From Nevskiaceae bacterium (lineage in GTDB: Bacteria > Pseudomonadota > Gammaproteobacteria > Steroidobacterales > Steroidobacteraceae): a DNA stretch of 64,000 nucleotides. The DNA is taken from assembly GCA_024234075.1 (NCBI GenBank), contig JACKOV010000005.1, forward strand, positions 124,001-188,000, given 5' to 3'. Both the position numbers and the translations under genes were made by a program. Below the pieces are notes generated by a model. It had not been told where the DNA came from. It saw nothing but the letters and a program-made list of their open reading frames with translations, and searched no databases. Positions within the stretch are counted from its first letter, which is position 1, and the number at the start of each line of letters is the position of its first letter. This document shows positions 22,153-30,537 of this stretch, piece by piece.

Positions 22153-22797
22153 ATGGGCTGTCACCGCCAGCGCGGTCTCCTCGTCTGCCGGAACGGCCTG
22201 CTGGTCGTGCTGCTCGGCGTGCTGCTGGCCAGCTGCGCGACCCGGCCGCCGATCGTTACGCCGGAGGCTCCGCTGCTCGGCTGGCCACAGCGTCGCGCAC
22301 TGCTGCAGGATCTGTCGCGATTCGAGCTCAAAGGCCGGATTGCGGTTGCCGCGGGCGACGAGGGATTCACGGCCGGCCTGCGCTGGCAGCAGCGCGATAC
22401 CGATGCCTTGATCGAACTCGACGGACCTTTCGGGATCGGCGGCCTGCAGCTGCGGGTCCACGGTGAGGCCCTCGAGCTGACGACCTCGCGCGGCGAACGG
22501 CTCGATGGTGCCGCGGCCAGGACCGAGCTCGAGCGCCGGCTGGGATTCGAGCTGCCGCTCACGGCACTGCGTTACTGGGTGCGCGGTGTGCCGGATCCGG
22601 CCACCGAGGCAGCCGAGCGGCTCGCGGCCCAGGCGCCGCGACTCGCGGGCCTCGAGCAGTCGGGTTGGCGGATCGAGTACCCGACCTATGTCGATGTGCC
22701 GTCGGCCGGCGAGCTGCCACGCCGTCTCACGGTCAGCCGCGACTCGACCCGGCTGCGCTTGGTCATCGAGCGCTGGGCAAGCGAGGCGGCGCGATGA
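22153..22797 (+). CDS. lolB: Outer-membrane lipoprotein receptor LolB
   Basis: Accepts lipoproteins from LolA and inserts them into the outer membrane. 214 residues with a lipoprotein signal ending in LLAS-C28. Family stretches are FELKGRIAVAAGDEGFTAGLRW, DGPFGIGGLQL, LTALRYWVRGVPDP and GWRIEYPTY. ATG 22153 is chosen for the signal peptide. The ATGA overlap with ispE is the usual arrangement. Confidence 0.92.
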   Translation: MGCHRQRGLLVCRNGLLVVLLGVLLASCATRPPIVTPEAPLLGWPQRRALLQDLSRFELKGRIAVAAGDEGFTAGLRWQQRDTDALIELDGPFGIGGLQLRVHGEALELTTSRGERLDGAAARTELERRLGFELPLTALRYWVRGVPDPATEAAERLAAQAPRLAGLEQSGWRIEYPTYVDVPSAGELPRRLTVSRDSTRLRLVIERWASEAAR

Positions 22798-23747
22798 GTG
22801 CCGGGCCGGCCGTCGGCAGGTCTGGGCTGGATGGGCGCTGGTGGCCGGCGCCCGCCAAGCTCAACCTCTTTCTGCAGATCGTGGGGCGTCGCCCGGATGG
22901 TTATCACCTTCTTCAAACAATATTTCAGATCATAGAGTTATGCGATAAACTTCGATTTGATATCACTGATGATGGCGTGATCCGACGGATCGATGACGAG
23001 ACTTCCAGCCCGCCGGCAGGCGTCGCCCCCGAGCAGGATTTATGCGTGCGGGCGGCGCGGGCGCTGCAGGCGGCGATCGGCAGGCGCCATCACGGTGTGG
23101 AGATCCGGCTGCGCAAGCGCATCCCGCTAGGGGGCGGCCTGGGTGGTGGCAGCTCGGACGCGGCGACCACCCTGCTGGTGTTGAATGCCCTCTGGGAGGG
23201 GGGGCTCGATACCGATCAGTTGGTGAACATCGGCGCGCAGCTGGGCGCCGATGTTCCGGTTTTCATTCGCGGGCAATCGGCCTGGGCGGAGGGCGTGGGC
23301 GAGCGGTTGACACCCCTGCCATTGCCGCAGCGCTGGTTCCTGGTGATCCATCCGGGGGTTGCCGTCCCGACCGCAGCGGTGTTCCAGGCGCCTGAATTGA
23401 CACGAAATTCCCCCGTCATCACAATACCGGCCCCCTTGTGTCCGGCCGGCCGGAACGATTGCGAGCCGGTGGTCCGGTCCCGGTTTCCTGCAGTCGCCGC
23501 GGCGCTCGACTGGCTGGCGGCTTTCGCGCCAGCGAAGTTGACCGGCACCGGAGCCTGCGTCTTCGCCGAGTTCGAAACTTCCGCCGCGGCGGAACGGATC
23601 GCGGCGCAGGTGCCGGAGGGCTGGCGGGCCTGGGTCGCGAGAGGGCTGCAGGGCTCGCCGTTGCAACCGCTGCTTGCCGCAGCCGGTGAGTCGTGCGTGG
23701 CGGGTGAGGCGGCTTGCCCGGGCCGGGGCCAAGGCCCGGGGCGCTAG
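22794..23747 (+). CDS. ispE: 4-diphosphocytidyl-2-C-methyl-D-erythritol kinase
   Basis: GHMP kinase of the non-mevalonate isoprenoid pathway. 317 residues; PAPAKLNLFLQIVGRRPDGYHLL at the N-terminus, the glycine-rich ATP loop IPLGGGLGGGSSDAATTL (about 112-129) and the C-terminal LTGTGACVFAEF. A patch of markedly lower GC lies inside the gene (about 22910-22990) without breaking the frame. The last ~20 residues are Gly/Ala-rich and non-conserved, so the C-terminus is slightly long. Confidence 0.94.
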   Translation: MSAGPAVGRSGLDGRWWPAPAKLNLFLQIVGRRPDGYHLLQTIFQIIELCDKLRFDITDDGVIRRIDDETSSPPAGVAPEQDLCVRAARALQAAIGRRHHGVEIRLRKRIPLGGGLGGGSSDAATTLLVLNALWEGGLDTDQLVNIGAQLGADVPVFIRGQSAWAEGVGERLTPLPLPQRWFLVIHPGVAVPTAAVFQAPELTRNSPVITIPAPLCPAGRNDCEPVVRSRFPAVAAALDWLAAFAPAKLTGTGACVFAEFETSAAAERIAAQVPEGWRAWVARGLQGSPLQPLLAAAGESCVAGEAACPGRGQGPGR

Positions 23748-23782
23748 CGACCGACGACGATTCCAGATACGCACCCATCTGC

Positions 23783-23857
23783 TGGGGTGTCGCCAAGTGG
23801 TAAGGCAGCGGGTTTTGATCCCGCCATACGCAGGTTCGAATCCTGCCACCCCAGCCA
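23783..23857 (+). tRNA. tRNA-Gln (TTG)
   Basis: 75 nt with encoded CCA. Acceptor stem TGGGGTG/CACCCCA, anticodon stem GCGGG/CCCGC enclosing loop TTTTGAT (anticodon TTG), T-arm with GGTTCGAATCC. It lies between ispE and prs as in Pseudomonas. Confidence 0.97.
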
Positions 23858-24037
23858 AACTCGCGCGTCGGACGCGCCACGGTTTTGCGGTCGCGTTGCC
23901 CGATGCACTTGCCAAAGAGACAGAGCGCCGACTCGACGGGCAGAATTTCGTGGAGTAATACTTCACGCAGTTCCAGGCCATGAGAACCAACCAGGCCAAC
24001 GGCAAGCGCAAGACGCCTGCCAAACACGCACGCTACG

Positions 24038-24121
24038 CTGTATGCGCCGATCGTGGGGCATGTCGGCAACGGCAACTTCCATGTGTTTTTGGTGATCGTG
24101 GTGTGTCCGGAAGGGAATGCG
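24038..24121 (+). pseudogene. Fragment of an FAD-linked D-lactate/glycolate oxidase C-terminus
   Basis: The frame reads LYAPIVGHVGNGNFHVFLVI, matching the GHVGDGNFH signature of FAD-linked oxidase C-terminal domains (D-lactate dehydrogenase/GlcD type). Only about 25 residues remain and they run without a stop into the SDR gene at 24122. No other part of such a gene is nearby. A decayed remnant is the simplest reading. Confidence 0.6.
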
Positions 24122-24823
24122 ATGCCGACAGCATTGGTAACGGGAGCAAGCCGCGGGATCGGTCTGGCGCTCTGCGAGGCTTTCGCGGAGCGGGGCTGGA
24201 CCGTCGTCGCCGCCTGCCGCAGGCCGGACGATGCGACGGCCTTGCGTGATCTCGCTGCCGCCTTTCCGGGCCTGATCGAAGTCGAGGCCCTGGATGTATC
24301 GGACTTTGCTGCGATCGAGGTTCTGTCGAAAAAATTGACCGGCCGTCCGATCGACGTTCTGGTCAACAACGCCGGCGTCGCCTCGCGCGAGACGCAGCTT
24401 GGAAGCCTGAATTACGACGCCTGGAAAAGTCTCATGGACATCAACCTCATGGCGCCGATGAAGATGATCGAGGCCTTCCTGCCGCAGGTGGAGGCGAGCG
24501 GCCACAAGAAAATCGTCGCAATTTCCAGCAGTCTGGGATCGATCGCCGCGACGACGGGCGGCAACTATTTCTATCGCACCAGCAAGGCGGCTTTGAACAT
24601 GGCCATGCGTTCGGTCGCGCGCGATCTGGCACTGCGCGGGGTCATCGTGTCCATGCTGAGTCCGGGCTATGTCGACACCGATCTCACGCGCCATGCGGTC
24701 GGCGGGCCGCCGAAGATCAGCGCGCGTGACAGCGGCCAGGGCCTCGCGGACGCCATCATCGCGCTGACGTCGGGGGGCAGTGGCGAGTTTCGGCGCTTCA
24801 ACGGCCAGTCGATCGATTGGTAG
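24122..24823 (+). CDS. Short-chain dehydrogenase/reductase (CsgA/C-factor-like)
   Basis: 233 residues, classical SDR fold: TGASRGIG cofactor loop (about 7-14), NNAG (about 82-85), catalytic Ser in ISSSLGS, and the active site as YRTSKAALN (Tyr-x-x-x-Lys). The SPGYVDTDLT stretch after the active site is typical of C-factor-like SDRs. Start ATG 24122 follows GGAAGGGA. Upstream codons in frame belong to an unrelated oxidase remnant. Substrate unknown. It is the only intact gene between tRNA-Gln and prs. Confidence 0.82.
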   Translation: MPTALVTGASRGIGLALCEAFAERGWTVVAACRRPDDATALRDLAAAFPGLIEVEALDVSDFAAIEVLSKKLTGRPIDVLVNNAGVASRETQLGSLNYDAWKSLMDINLMAPMKMIEAFLPQVEASGHKKIVAISSSLGSIAATTGGNYFYRTSKAALNMAMRSVARDLALRGVIVSMLSPGYVDTDLTRHAVGGPPKISARDSGQGLADAIIALTSGGSGEFRRFNGQSIDW

Positions 24824-24859
24824 ACGCGACCGGGTAGACCGGTACGCGGTGGCGGATCT

Positions 24860-25030
24860 TCACTCCGCGACGTCGGCGCCTTCGCCAAGCAGCGCCCTGG
24901 CAATCGAATAGCCGATTCCCGAGGTACTGCCGGTTACCAGTGCCTGCTTGCCTTCGAGTTGCAAATCCAGCGCATGCGCGTCATTGCAGGCCAGGAATAC
25001 GCACAGCAGCAGCAGCATGATCGATCGCAT
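24860..25030 (-). pseudogene. Truncated SDR with signal peptide
   Basis: 56 codons: a secretion-signal-like start (MRSIMLLLLCVFLACNDAHA) followed by LEGKQALVTGSTSGIGYSIA, the cofactor-binding beginning of an SDR, then a stop at 24860 after only about 35 domain residues. The active site and everything after it are missing. It cannot be a functional dehydrogenase. Confidence 0.7.
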
Positions 25031-25131
25031 CGCGCCCGTACGCGGCTCTGCATACAGGGTACAGATCTCCACCCCTGCCATCTCTGCATCATGGATTTTC
25101 CGGCAGATTTGGCAATCCGAGGCGTGGAGTC

Positions 25132-25341
25132 GAGCTGGCGATCGAGCTGAAGCCGCACCGCTTCGACACCTGCTGCCACGCGGTGGCTTTGGAGACCGAG
25201 GATGCAACGCTGATCACGGCAGACGAGAGGTATCTGCGCGTGGCAGAGGGGAAGGGCAGAATCGTCAACTTGATGGATTGGGACGGATCAGCGAGCTGGC
25301 AGCCTTCGTCAGGCTGCCGCTGCCTCGGGTGTCAGCACTGA
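25132..25341 (+). pseudogene. C-terminal fragment of a PIN-domain (VapC-type) toxin
   Basis: The frame reads FDTCCHAVALETEDATLITA then DERYLRVAEGKGRIVNLMDW, matching the last third of a PIN nuclease including the acidic TADERY motif. Upstream in this frame there is no N-terminal PIN core and no start. After LMDW the frame runs through non-homologous sequence to a stop at 25341. A decayed toxin remnant, convergent with the vapC pseudogene. Confidence 0.65.
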
Positions 25342-25743
25342 TCCCCAAAGGGTCGAAACGTGTGGCATTGCGGCTCACGATAGTCAGCCCATGGGTCTGG
25401 GCAATGCCGACTATCACGGCATCCGCCATGCCGGGATCGGTGCCTCCCGAAAGCGTCTGAACTTCGAGTCGTCCCGACAGTACGGTGGTTTCGGCATCGA
25501 GACTCAGTACCTTGTCAGTGAATGTCGCGGTGAGGCCGGTCAACCAGTTGCGCAAGGCAGATGCTTTCGTCGTGGCCGCCTTCTGCTCCAGCAGCGTGAT
25601 GCCCTTCTCGATCTCGTGGACCGAGACGACGCAGAGAAACAATCCGCCATCGCGGTCTGTGCGCTCCAGTCAGACCAGAAGCCGGGGTGGGCATCTGTGC
25701 GTGAGAGCGACAGCATTGAAATGACGTCGATGTCCAACAGCAA
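25265..25743 (-). pseudogene. PIN-domain VapC-type toxin inactivated by a frameshift
   Basis: From TTG 25743 the minus strand reads LLLDIDVISMLSLSRTD up to TAMAD in one frame, then continues in another as LFLCVVSVHEIEKGITLLEQ to MADAVIVGIAQTHGLTIVSR. Joined, these give the PIN acidic residues in order (DIDV, HEIE, ADAVI, SRNATRF). The switch lies near 25640-25650, where loss of one T explains it. No intact antitoxin is readable upstream. RNase function of the family is known; this copy should be dead. Confidence 0.7.
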
Positions 25744-26252
25744 CCCGCTCGCTGCTTCCCCATCACCTTGCGGACGTGATGATCGACAGGTTGGGCAGGT
25801 CCATGGAAACCTTGACAGCGGAGCCGTAATTGGTGATGGCGTCGGCCGGGTTGGCGCCGGCCACCGCGCTGCCGTTGTGATGCCACTGATAGGCGAGCGT
25901 GCCACCGCGGCTATGTCACGGCGTGTCAAGCCGTGGCAAAGGGCCGGCCGGTGGCCGAAATGGGGGGCGGCCTCTCAGGGCGGTGCCCGAAGGGGGTGAG
26001 TGGGGTGCGGCAAGGGCGGGTTCGTGGTGTAGGGGCTCAGGCGGCCGCCGGGCTCCCGACACAAGCTTCTTGCAGCGGGACGGGTCGATGGTGTTGCCCG
26101 GTGCCAACAGGTGTGCGCGTTGTCCGGGCCATTGATATAGTTGTCTGCTGACCCGCAAGCGGGTCTGGGACTCCATGAGATCAGGTGTACGAGGCGCGGG
26201 TTGCGCCTCCGGGCGCCGTGCGTGTTTTTGATCGCAGAACTAAGGTGGGAGC
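25744..26252. other. Non-coding stretch upstream of prs
   Basis: About 500 bp with no supportable gene. It holds GC-rich sequence, a short inverted repeat GACCC/GGGTC around GCAAGC (26150-26165), and a possible -10 TATAGT (26136-26141) without a good -35, which could serve prs. Presumed remnant of the gene decay to its left plus the prs leader. Confidence 0.4.
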
Positions 26253-27206
26253 GTGGACAGTCAGACCTTGGCGCTGTTTGCCGGCAATGCGAATCCGGCG
26301 CTGGCGCAGGATATCGCCCGTCACCTGATGGTGCCGCTGGGGCGCGCCTATGTCGGCCGCTTCAGCGACGGCGAGGTCAATCTCGAGCTGATGGAAAACG
26401 TCCGCGGCCGCGACGTCTTCATCGTGCAGCCGACCTGTCCGCCGGTGAACGACAACCTGATGGAGCTGCTGATCATGGCCGACGCCTGCCGTCGAGCCTC
26501 GGCCCGCAGCGTCACCGCGGTCGTGCCGTACTTCGGCTACTCGCGCCAGGACCGCCGGCCGCGCGCCACGCGCTCGGCGATTTCGGCCAAGCTGGTCGCC
26601 GACATGATGACCGGTGCCGGCATCAACCGTGTGCTCACGGTCGATCTGCATGCCGACCAGATCCAGGGCTTTTTCGACATCCCGGTCGACAACGTCTACG
26701 CCTCGCCGGTGTTGCTCGGCGACGTGTGGAAGCAGCGCTACGACAACATGATCGTGGTGTCGCCCGATGTGGGTGGTGTGGTGCGCGCGCGCGCGCTGGC
26801 CAAGCGCCTCGACGACATCGAGCTGGCGATCATCGACAAGCGCCGCCCGCGGCCGAACGAGTCGAAGGTCATGAACATCATCGGTGAGGTCAAGGGCAAG
26901 ACCTGCATCCTGATCGACGACATGGTCGATACGGCCGGCACGCTGTGCATCGCGGCCCAGGCCCTGAAGGACGAAGGTGCGACGCGTGTCGTCGCCTACA
27001 TCACCCATCCGATCCTCTCCGGCAAGGCCGTCGAGCGGATCTCGAATTCCGCGCTGGACGAGCTGGTCGTCACCGACTCGATCGCCCTGTCCGACGCGGC
27101 CAGGAAGTGCGGGCGGATCCGTCAGCTTTCGGTGGCGGCGCTGCTCGGCGAGACGATACGGCGCATCAGGGACGAGGAGTCCGTGAGCTCGTTGTACGTC
27201 GATTGA
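26253..27206 (+). CDS. prs: Ribose-phosphate pyrophosphokinase
   Basis: Makes PRPP for nucleotide, His and Trp synthesis. 317 residues. FAGNANPALAQ, FSDGEVNLEL, the ATP loop YFGYSRQDRR, the metal/catalytic TVDLHADQIQGFFDIPVDN, and the PRPP signature ILIDDMVDTAGTLC are all in order. GTG 26253 preceded by AAGGTGGGAG. 48 bp upstream of rplY. Confidence 0.96.
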   Translation: MDSQTLALFAGNANPALAQDIARHLMVPLGRAYVGRFSDGEVNLELMENVRGRDVFIVQPTCPPVNDNLMELLIMADACRRASARSVTAVVPYFGYSRQDRRPRATRSAISAKLVADMMTGAGINRVLTVDLHADQIQGFFDIPVDNVYASPVLLGDVWKQRYDNMIVVSPDVGGVVRARALAKRLDDIELAIIDKRRPRPNESKVMNIIGEVKGKTCILIDDMVDTAGTLCIAAQALKDEGATRVVAYITHPILSGKAVERISNSALDELVVTDSIALSDAARKCGRIRQLSVAALLGETIRRIRDEESVSSLYVD

Positions 27207-27254
27207 CCGTCGCCCTGGTCGCGGGGCGGCGAATTTCAACCATTGGAGTCCATC

Positions 27255-27956
27255 ATGAAGATCTCGTTCGAACTCGGCGCGGAGTTCCGTGACGACGGAG
27301 GCAAAGGTGCGAGCCGCCGCCTGCGTCGCAAGGGATCCGTCCCCGCCATCCTGTACGGCGGCAAGCGCGAACCGCGCAAGCTGTCGTTGAGCCACCAGAA
27401 GCTGGTGCCGTTGCTCGACAACGAAAAGCTGTATTCGTCGATCATCAACCTGAAGGTCGGTGACGTGACCCAGGCGGCGATCATCAAGGATCTGCAGATG
27501 CACCCGGCGAAGAGCCAGGTGCTGCATGTCGATCTGCAGCGCGTGCTTGAGGATGAAAAGATCCGCATCCGTCTGCCGATCCACTTCCATGGCGAGGCGG
27601 CCTCGCCGGGCGTCAAGACCCAGGGCGGCGTGATCTCGCATCGCATCGCCGATGTCGAGGTGCAGTGCCTGCCGAAGGATCTGCCGGATTCGCTCGAGCT
27701 GGACCTGTCGCAGATGACGCTGAACACGTCCAAGTCGCTGTCCGACATTCCGCTGCCCGAGGGCGTGGCGATCACTGCCCTGGTCCAGGGCAAGGATCAG
27801 GTCGTGGTCTCGATCCACAGCCCGCGCGCCGAAGAGCCGGATGCGGCGGCCGAGGGTACGGCTGCGGCGGGCACCGAGGCGGCTGCGGCTGCACCGGCGG
27901 CCGCCGGTGGCGACAAGAAGGCCGAGCCGGCCAAGAAGGACGCCGGCAAGAAGTGA
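27255..27956 (+). CDS. rplY: 50S ribosomal protein bL25, long (CTC) form
   Basis: 5S rRNA-binding protein; the 233-residue form with an N-terminal L25 domain (ELGAEFRDDGGKGASRRLRR ... VPAILYGG) and a C-terminal TL5/CTC beta domain (VLHVDLQRV, LPEGVAITALVQGKDQVV). The last ~45 residues are an Ala/Lys-rich tail (ending KKAEPAKKDAGKK). ATG 27255 has GGAG six bases upstream and is preferred to a TTG at 27243. Confidence 0.95.
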   Translation: MKISFELGAEFRDDGGKGASRRLRRKGSVPAILYGGKREPRKLSLSHQKLVPLLDNEKLYSSIINLKVGDVTQAAIIKDLQMHPAKSQVLHVDLQRVLEDEKIRIRLPIHFHGEAASPGVKTQGGVISHRIADVEVQCLPKDLPDSLELDLSQMTLNTSKSLSDIPLPEGVAITALVQGKDQVVVSIHSPRAEEPDAAAEGTAAAGTEAAAAAPAAAGGDKKAEPAKKDAGKK

Positions 27957-27961
27957 TTCGT

Positions 27962-28000
27962 CGGCGGAGAGGGCGGCGGTGTCGCTGTCCCTCTCCGCCG
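27962..28000 (+). terminator. Strong hairpin after rplY
   Basis: Perfect 12-bp inverted repeat CGGCGGAGAGGG (27962-27973) and CCCTCTCCGCCG (27989-28000) with a 15-nt loop, starting five bases after the rplY stop. No T-run follows, so it may be a transcript-stabilising or attenuating hairpin rather than a full intrinsic terminator. Confidence 0.55.
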
Positions 28001-28093
28001 GTCATTGCTTCGCTTCGTGCTGCTGCACTCCGCGGCGCCCGGCGTTTCGACGCCCGGCGCCGCGTCGTTTCTCACGCTTCACAGGCCTGATCG

Positions 28094-28759
28094 TTGGCGG
28101 GACTTCCTCTCAAGTTGATCGTCGGGCTCGGCAATCCGGGGGCCAACTACGCGCGTACCCGGCACAACGCCGGCTATTGGCTGGTGGACGAGCTGGCGCG
28201 CCGCCACGGCGGCAGTTTCCGCAACGAGTCGCGCCACCAGGGCGAACTGGCGCGGGTGCGGTTCGGTGGCAGCGACGTCTGGTTGCTGAAGCCCACGACC
28301 TTCATGAACCTCAGCGGCCAGTCGATCGGCTCGGTGGCGGGGTTCTATCGCCTGCCGGTTGGCGAGATCCTGGTGGCGCACGACGAGCTCGACTTGCCGC
28401 CGGGCACGACCCGGCTCAAGGAAGGCGGCGGCCACGGCGGCCACAACGGGTTGCGCGACGCGATCGCGGTGCTGGGCGAGAAGTTCTGGCGCCTGCGGAT
28501 CGGTATCGGCCACCCGGGTCATCGCGACCAGGTTTCCGGCTACGTGCTGTCGCGCGCGCCGGCCGACGAGGAGCAGTTGCTGCAGGAGCAGGTCGCGTTG
28601 GCGGCCGATATCCTGCCGCTGGTTCTCGAGCAAGGCGCGCAGAAGGGCATGCTGAAGCTGCATGCCAAGCCGGCCGCGACAGTCGGCGGTGCTTCGGCGT
28701 CCGAATCGGGCGGCAAGCAGCCGATCGGCGCCCGCGACGGACGTCCGCCGCGCAACTGA
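28094..28759 (+). CDS. pth: Peptidyl-tRNA hydrolase
   Basis: Recycles peptidyl-tRNA dropped by ribosomes. 221 residues. GLGNPGANYARTRHNAGYW carries the catalytic His; KPTTFMNLSGQS, VAHDELDLPPG and GGGHGGHNGLRD are diagnostic. The start appears to be TTG 28094; no ATG or GTG fits before the conserved KLIVGLGNPG. The C-terminal ~30 residues are low-complexity and extra. Confidence 0.94.
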   Translation: MAGLPLKLIVGLGNPGANYARTRHNAGYWLVDELARRHGGSFRNESRHQGELARVRFGGSDVWLLKPTTFMNLSGQSIGSVAGFYRLPVGEILVAHDELDLPPGTTRLKEGGGHGGHNGLRDAIAVLGEKFWRLRIGIGHPGHRDQVSGYVLSRAPADEEQLLQEQVALAADILPLVLEQGAQKGMLKLHAKPAATVGGASASESGGKQPIGARDGRPPRN

Positions 28760-28817
28760 ATCGATGCCGGCGGCGTGCTGCCGCCGCCGGCCCACTCACT
28801 TATACGGATACGGACTC

Positions 28818-29909
28818 ATGGGCATCAAGTGCGGCATCGTCGGCCTTCCGAACGTCGGCAAGTCGACGCTTTTCAACGCGCTGACGCGCGCGCAGATCGC
28901 GGCGGAGAACTACCCGTTCTGCACCATCGATCCGAACGTCGGCATCGTGCCGGTGCCCGACCCACGGCTCGAGGCGCTGGCGCGGATCGTCAAACCGGAG
29001 CGGATCCTGTCGACCACGGTCGAGTTCGTCGACATCGCCGGCATCGTCAAGGGCGCCTCGACCGGCGAGGGGCTCGGCAACAAGTTTCTCGCCAACATCC
29101 GCGAGGTCGATGCCATCGCGCACGTCGTGCGTTGCTTCGTCGACGACGATGTCGTGCATGTCGCCGGCAAGGTCGATCCGCTGGCCGACATCGAGACCAT
29201 CAATACGGAGCTCGCGCTGGCCGATCTCGAGACCATCGAGAAGGCGCTGGCGCGTGCCGAAAAGGCCGCCAAGGCGCAGGACAAGGATGCGATCAAGCTG
29301 CGCGACCTGATTCGTCGCGTGCGCGAGGCGCTGAATGCCGGACAGCCGGCGCGTGCGCTCGATTTCGACGAGACCGAGCGACCGCTGGTGCGCGAGCTGC
29401 AGCTGCTGACGGCCAAACCGGTACTGTATGTCGCCAACGTGCAGGAGTCCGGTTTCACCGCCAACCCCATGCTCGATGCCGTGCGCACGCTGGCGGCCGC
29501 CGAGGGTGCTCAGGTGGTCGCCGTCTGTGCGGCGATCGAGGCCGAGATCGCGCAGCTCGACGAGGCGGATCGCAGCGAGTTCCTGCGCGAGCTCGGGCTC
29601 GAGGAGCCGGGTCTGAACCGCGTGATCCGTGCCGGCTACGCGCTGCTCGGCCTGCAGACCTACTTCACTGCCGGCGTCAAGGAAGTGCGCGCCTGGACGG
29701 TCAAGACGGGCGCGACCGCGCCGCAGGCCGCCGGCGTGATCCACACCGATTTCGAGCGTGGTTTCATCCGCGCCGAGGTGATCGGCTACGAGGATTTCAT
29801 CGCGCTCGGCGGCGAACAGGGTGCGAAAGAGGCCGGCAAGTTGCGGCTAGAAGGTAAGGAGTATCTGGTCCGCGAGGGTGATGTGATGCACTTTCGCTTC
29901 AACGTCTGA
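28818..29909 (+). CDS. ychF: Redox-regulated GTPase/ATPase YchF (OLA1 family)
   Basis: 363 residues. G1 GLPNVGKSTLFNALT (about 8-22), FCTIDPNVGIVPVPD, G3 DIAGIVKGAS, the YchF-specific NVQE in place of NKxD, a coiled-coil insert (ETIEKALARAEKAAKAQDKD), and a C-terminal TGS domain (LQTYFTAGVKEVRAWTV, DFERGFIRAEVI). Universal ribosome-associated ATPase. Follows pth as in Pseudomonas. Confidence 0.96.
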   Translation: MGIKCGIVGLPNVGKSTLFNALTRAQIAAENYPFCTIDPNVGIVPVPDPRLEALARIVKPERILSTTVEFVDIAGIVKGASTGEGLGNKFLANIREVDAIAHVVRCFVDDDVVHVAGKVDPLADIETINTELALADLETIEKALARAEKAAKAQDKDAIKLRDLIRRVREALNAGQPARALDFDETERPLVRELQLLTAKPVLYVANVQESGFTANPMLDAVRTLAAAEGAQVVAVCAAIEAEIAQLDEADRSEFLRELGLEEPGLNRVIRAGYALLGLQTYFTAGVKEVRAWTVKTGATAPQAAGVIHTDFERGFIRAEVIGYEDFIALGGEQGAKEAGKLRLEGKEYLVREGDVMHFRFNV

Positions 29910-29955
29910 TCGACTGCAGAACCCGGCAATACACCACGGCTGACAGGGCGCGAGC

Positions 29956-30525
29956 GTGGAAGGATTCCTCGTTTCGACGGGCGTGGTTGCGCTCGCGGAA
30001 ATCGGTGACAAGACGCAACTGCTGGCGCTGCTGCTGGCGGCCAAGTATCGCAAGCCCGTGCCGATCATCCTCGGCATCCTGGTCGCGACCCTGCTGAACC
30101 ATGCGGTGGCCGGCGCGGTCGGTGCCTGGCTGGCCGTGGCAATCGGCCCGGCGGCGATGCGCTGGATTCTCGGCCTGTCGTTCATCGCAATGGCGGTCTG
30201 GATGCTGGTGCCCGACAAGACCGAGGGTCTCGACGAAGCACCGCCGCGCTTCGGCGTATTCATCGCGACTCTGGTGGCGTTTTTCGTCGTCGAGATCGGC
30301 GACAAGACCCAGATCGCGACGGTCGCGCTGGCGGCGAAATACACCCCGCTGGCCGGCGTGGTGCTCGGCACGACATTCGGCATGATGCTGGCGAACGTGC
30401 CGGCGGTACTGCTGGGCGAGGTCGCTGCCCGCAAGTTGCCGATGAAGCTGGTGCACGGCATCGCCGCGGCGGTTTTCCTGCTGCTCGGTATTGCGGCGCT
30501 GCTGGGGATCGGCAGCCTCGACTGA
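29956..30525 (+). CDS. TMEM165/GDT1-family (UPF0016) cation exporter
   Basis: 189 residues, about six membrane helices in two repeats, each with the family motif E-x-G-D-K-[ST]: AEIGDKTQLLALLLA and VEIGDKTQIATVALA. Family members export Mn2+ (MneA in Vibrio) or Ca2+; Mn2+ is the likely cargo here. GTG start 29956. It ends 12 bp from the convergent Lrp-type gene. No Mn riboswitch was seen in the 46-bp upstream gap. Confidence 0.88.
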   Translation: MEGFLVSTGVVALAEIGDKTQLLALLLAAKYRKPVPIILGILVATLLNHAVAGAVGAWLAVAIGPAAMRWILGLSFIAMAVWMLVPDKTEGLDEAPPRFGVFIATLVAFFVVEIGDKTQIATVALAAKYTPLAGVVLGTTFGMMLANVPAVLLGEVAARKLPMKLVHGIAAAVFLLLGIAALLGIGSLD

Positions 30526-30537
30526 GCTTTGCGGCGT

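Noticed and set aside
25780..25915. Minus-strand peptide GTLAYQWHHNGSAVAGANPA resembling an Ig-like strand
   Set aside because: Only about 45 codons, no start, no neighbouring repeats; similarity is too short to separate from chance.
28021..28060. Duplicate CGCCCGGCG motif before pth as a possible regulatory repeat
   Set aside because: Two copies of a nine-base GC-rich word in GC-rich DNA are not significant by eye.
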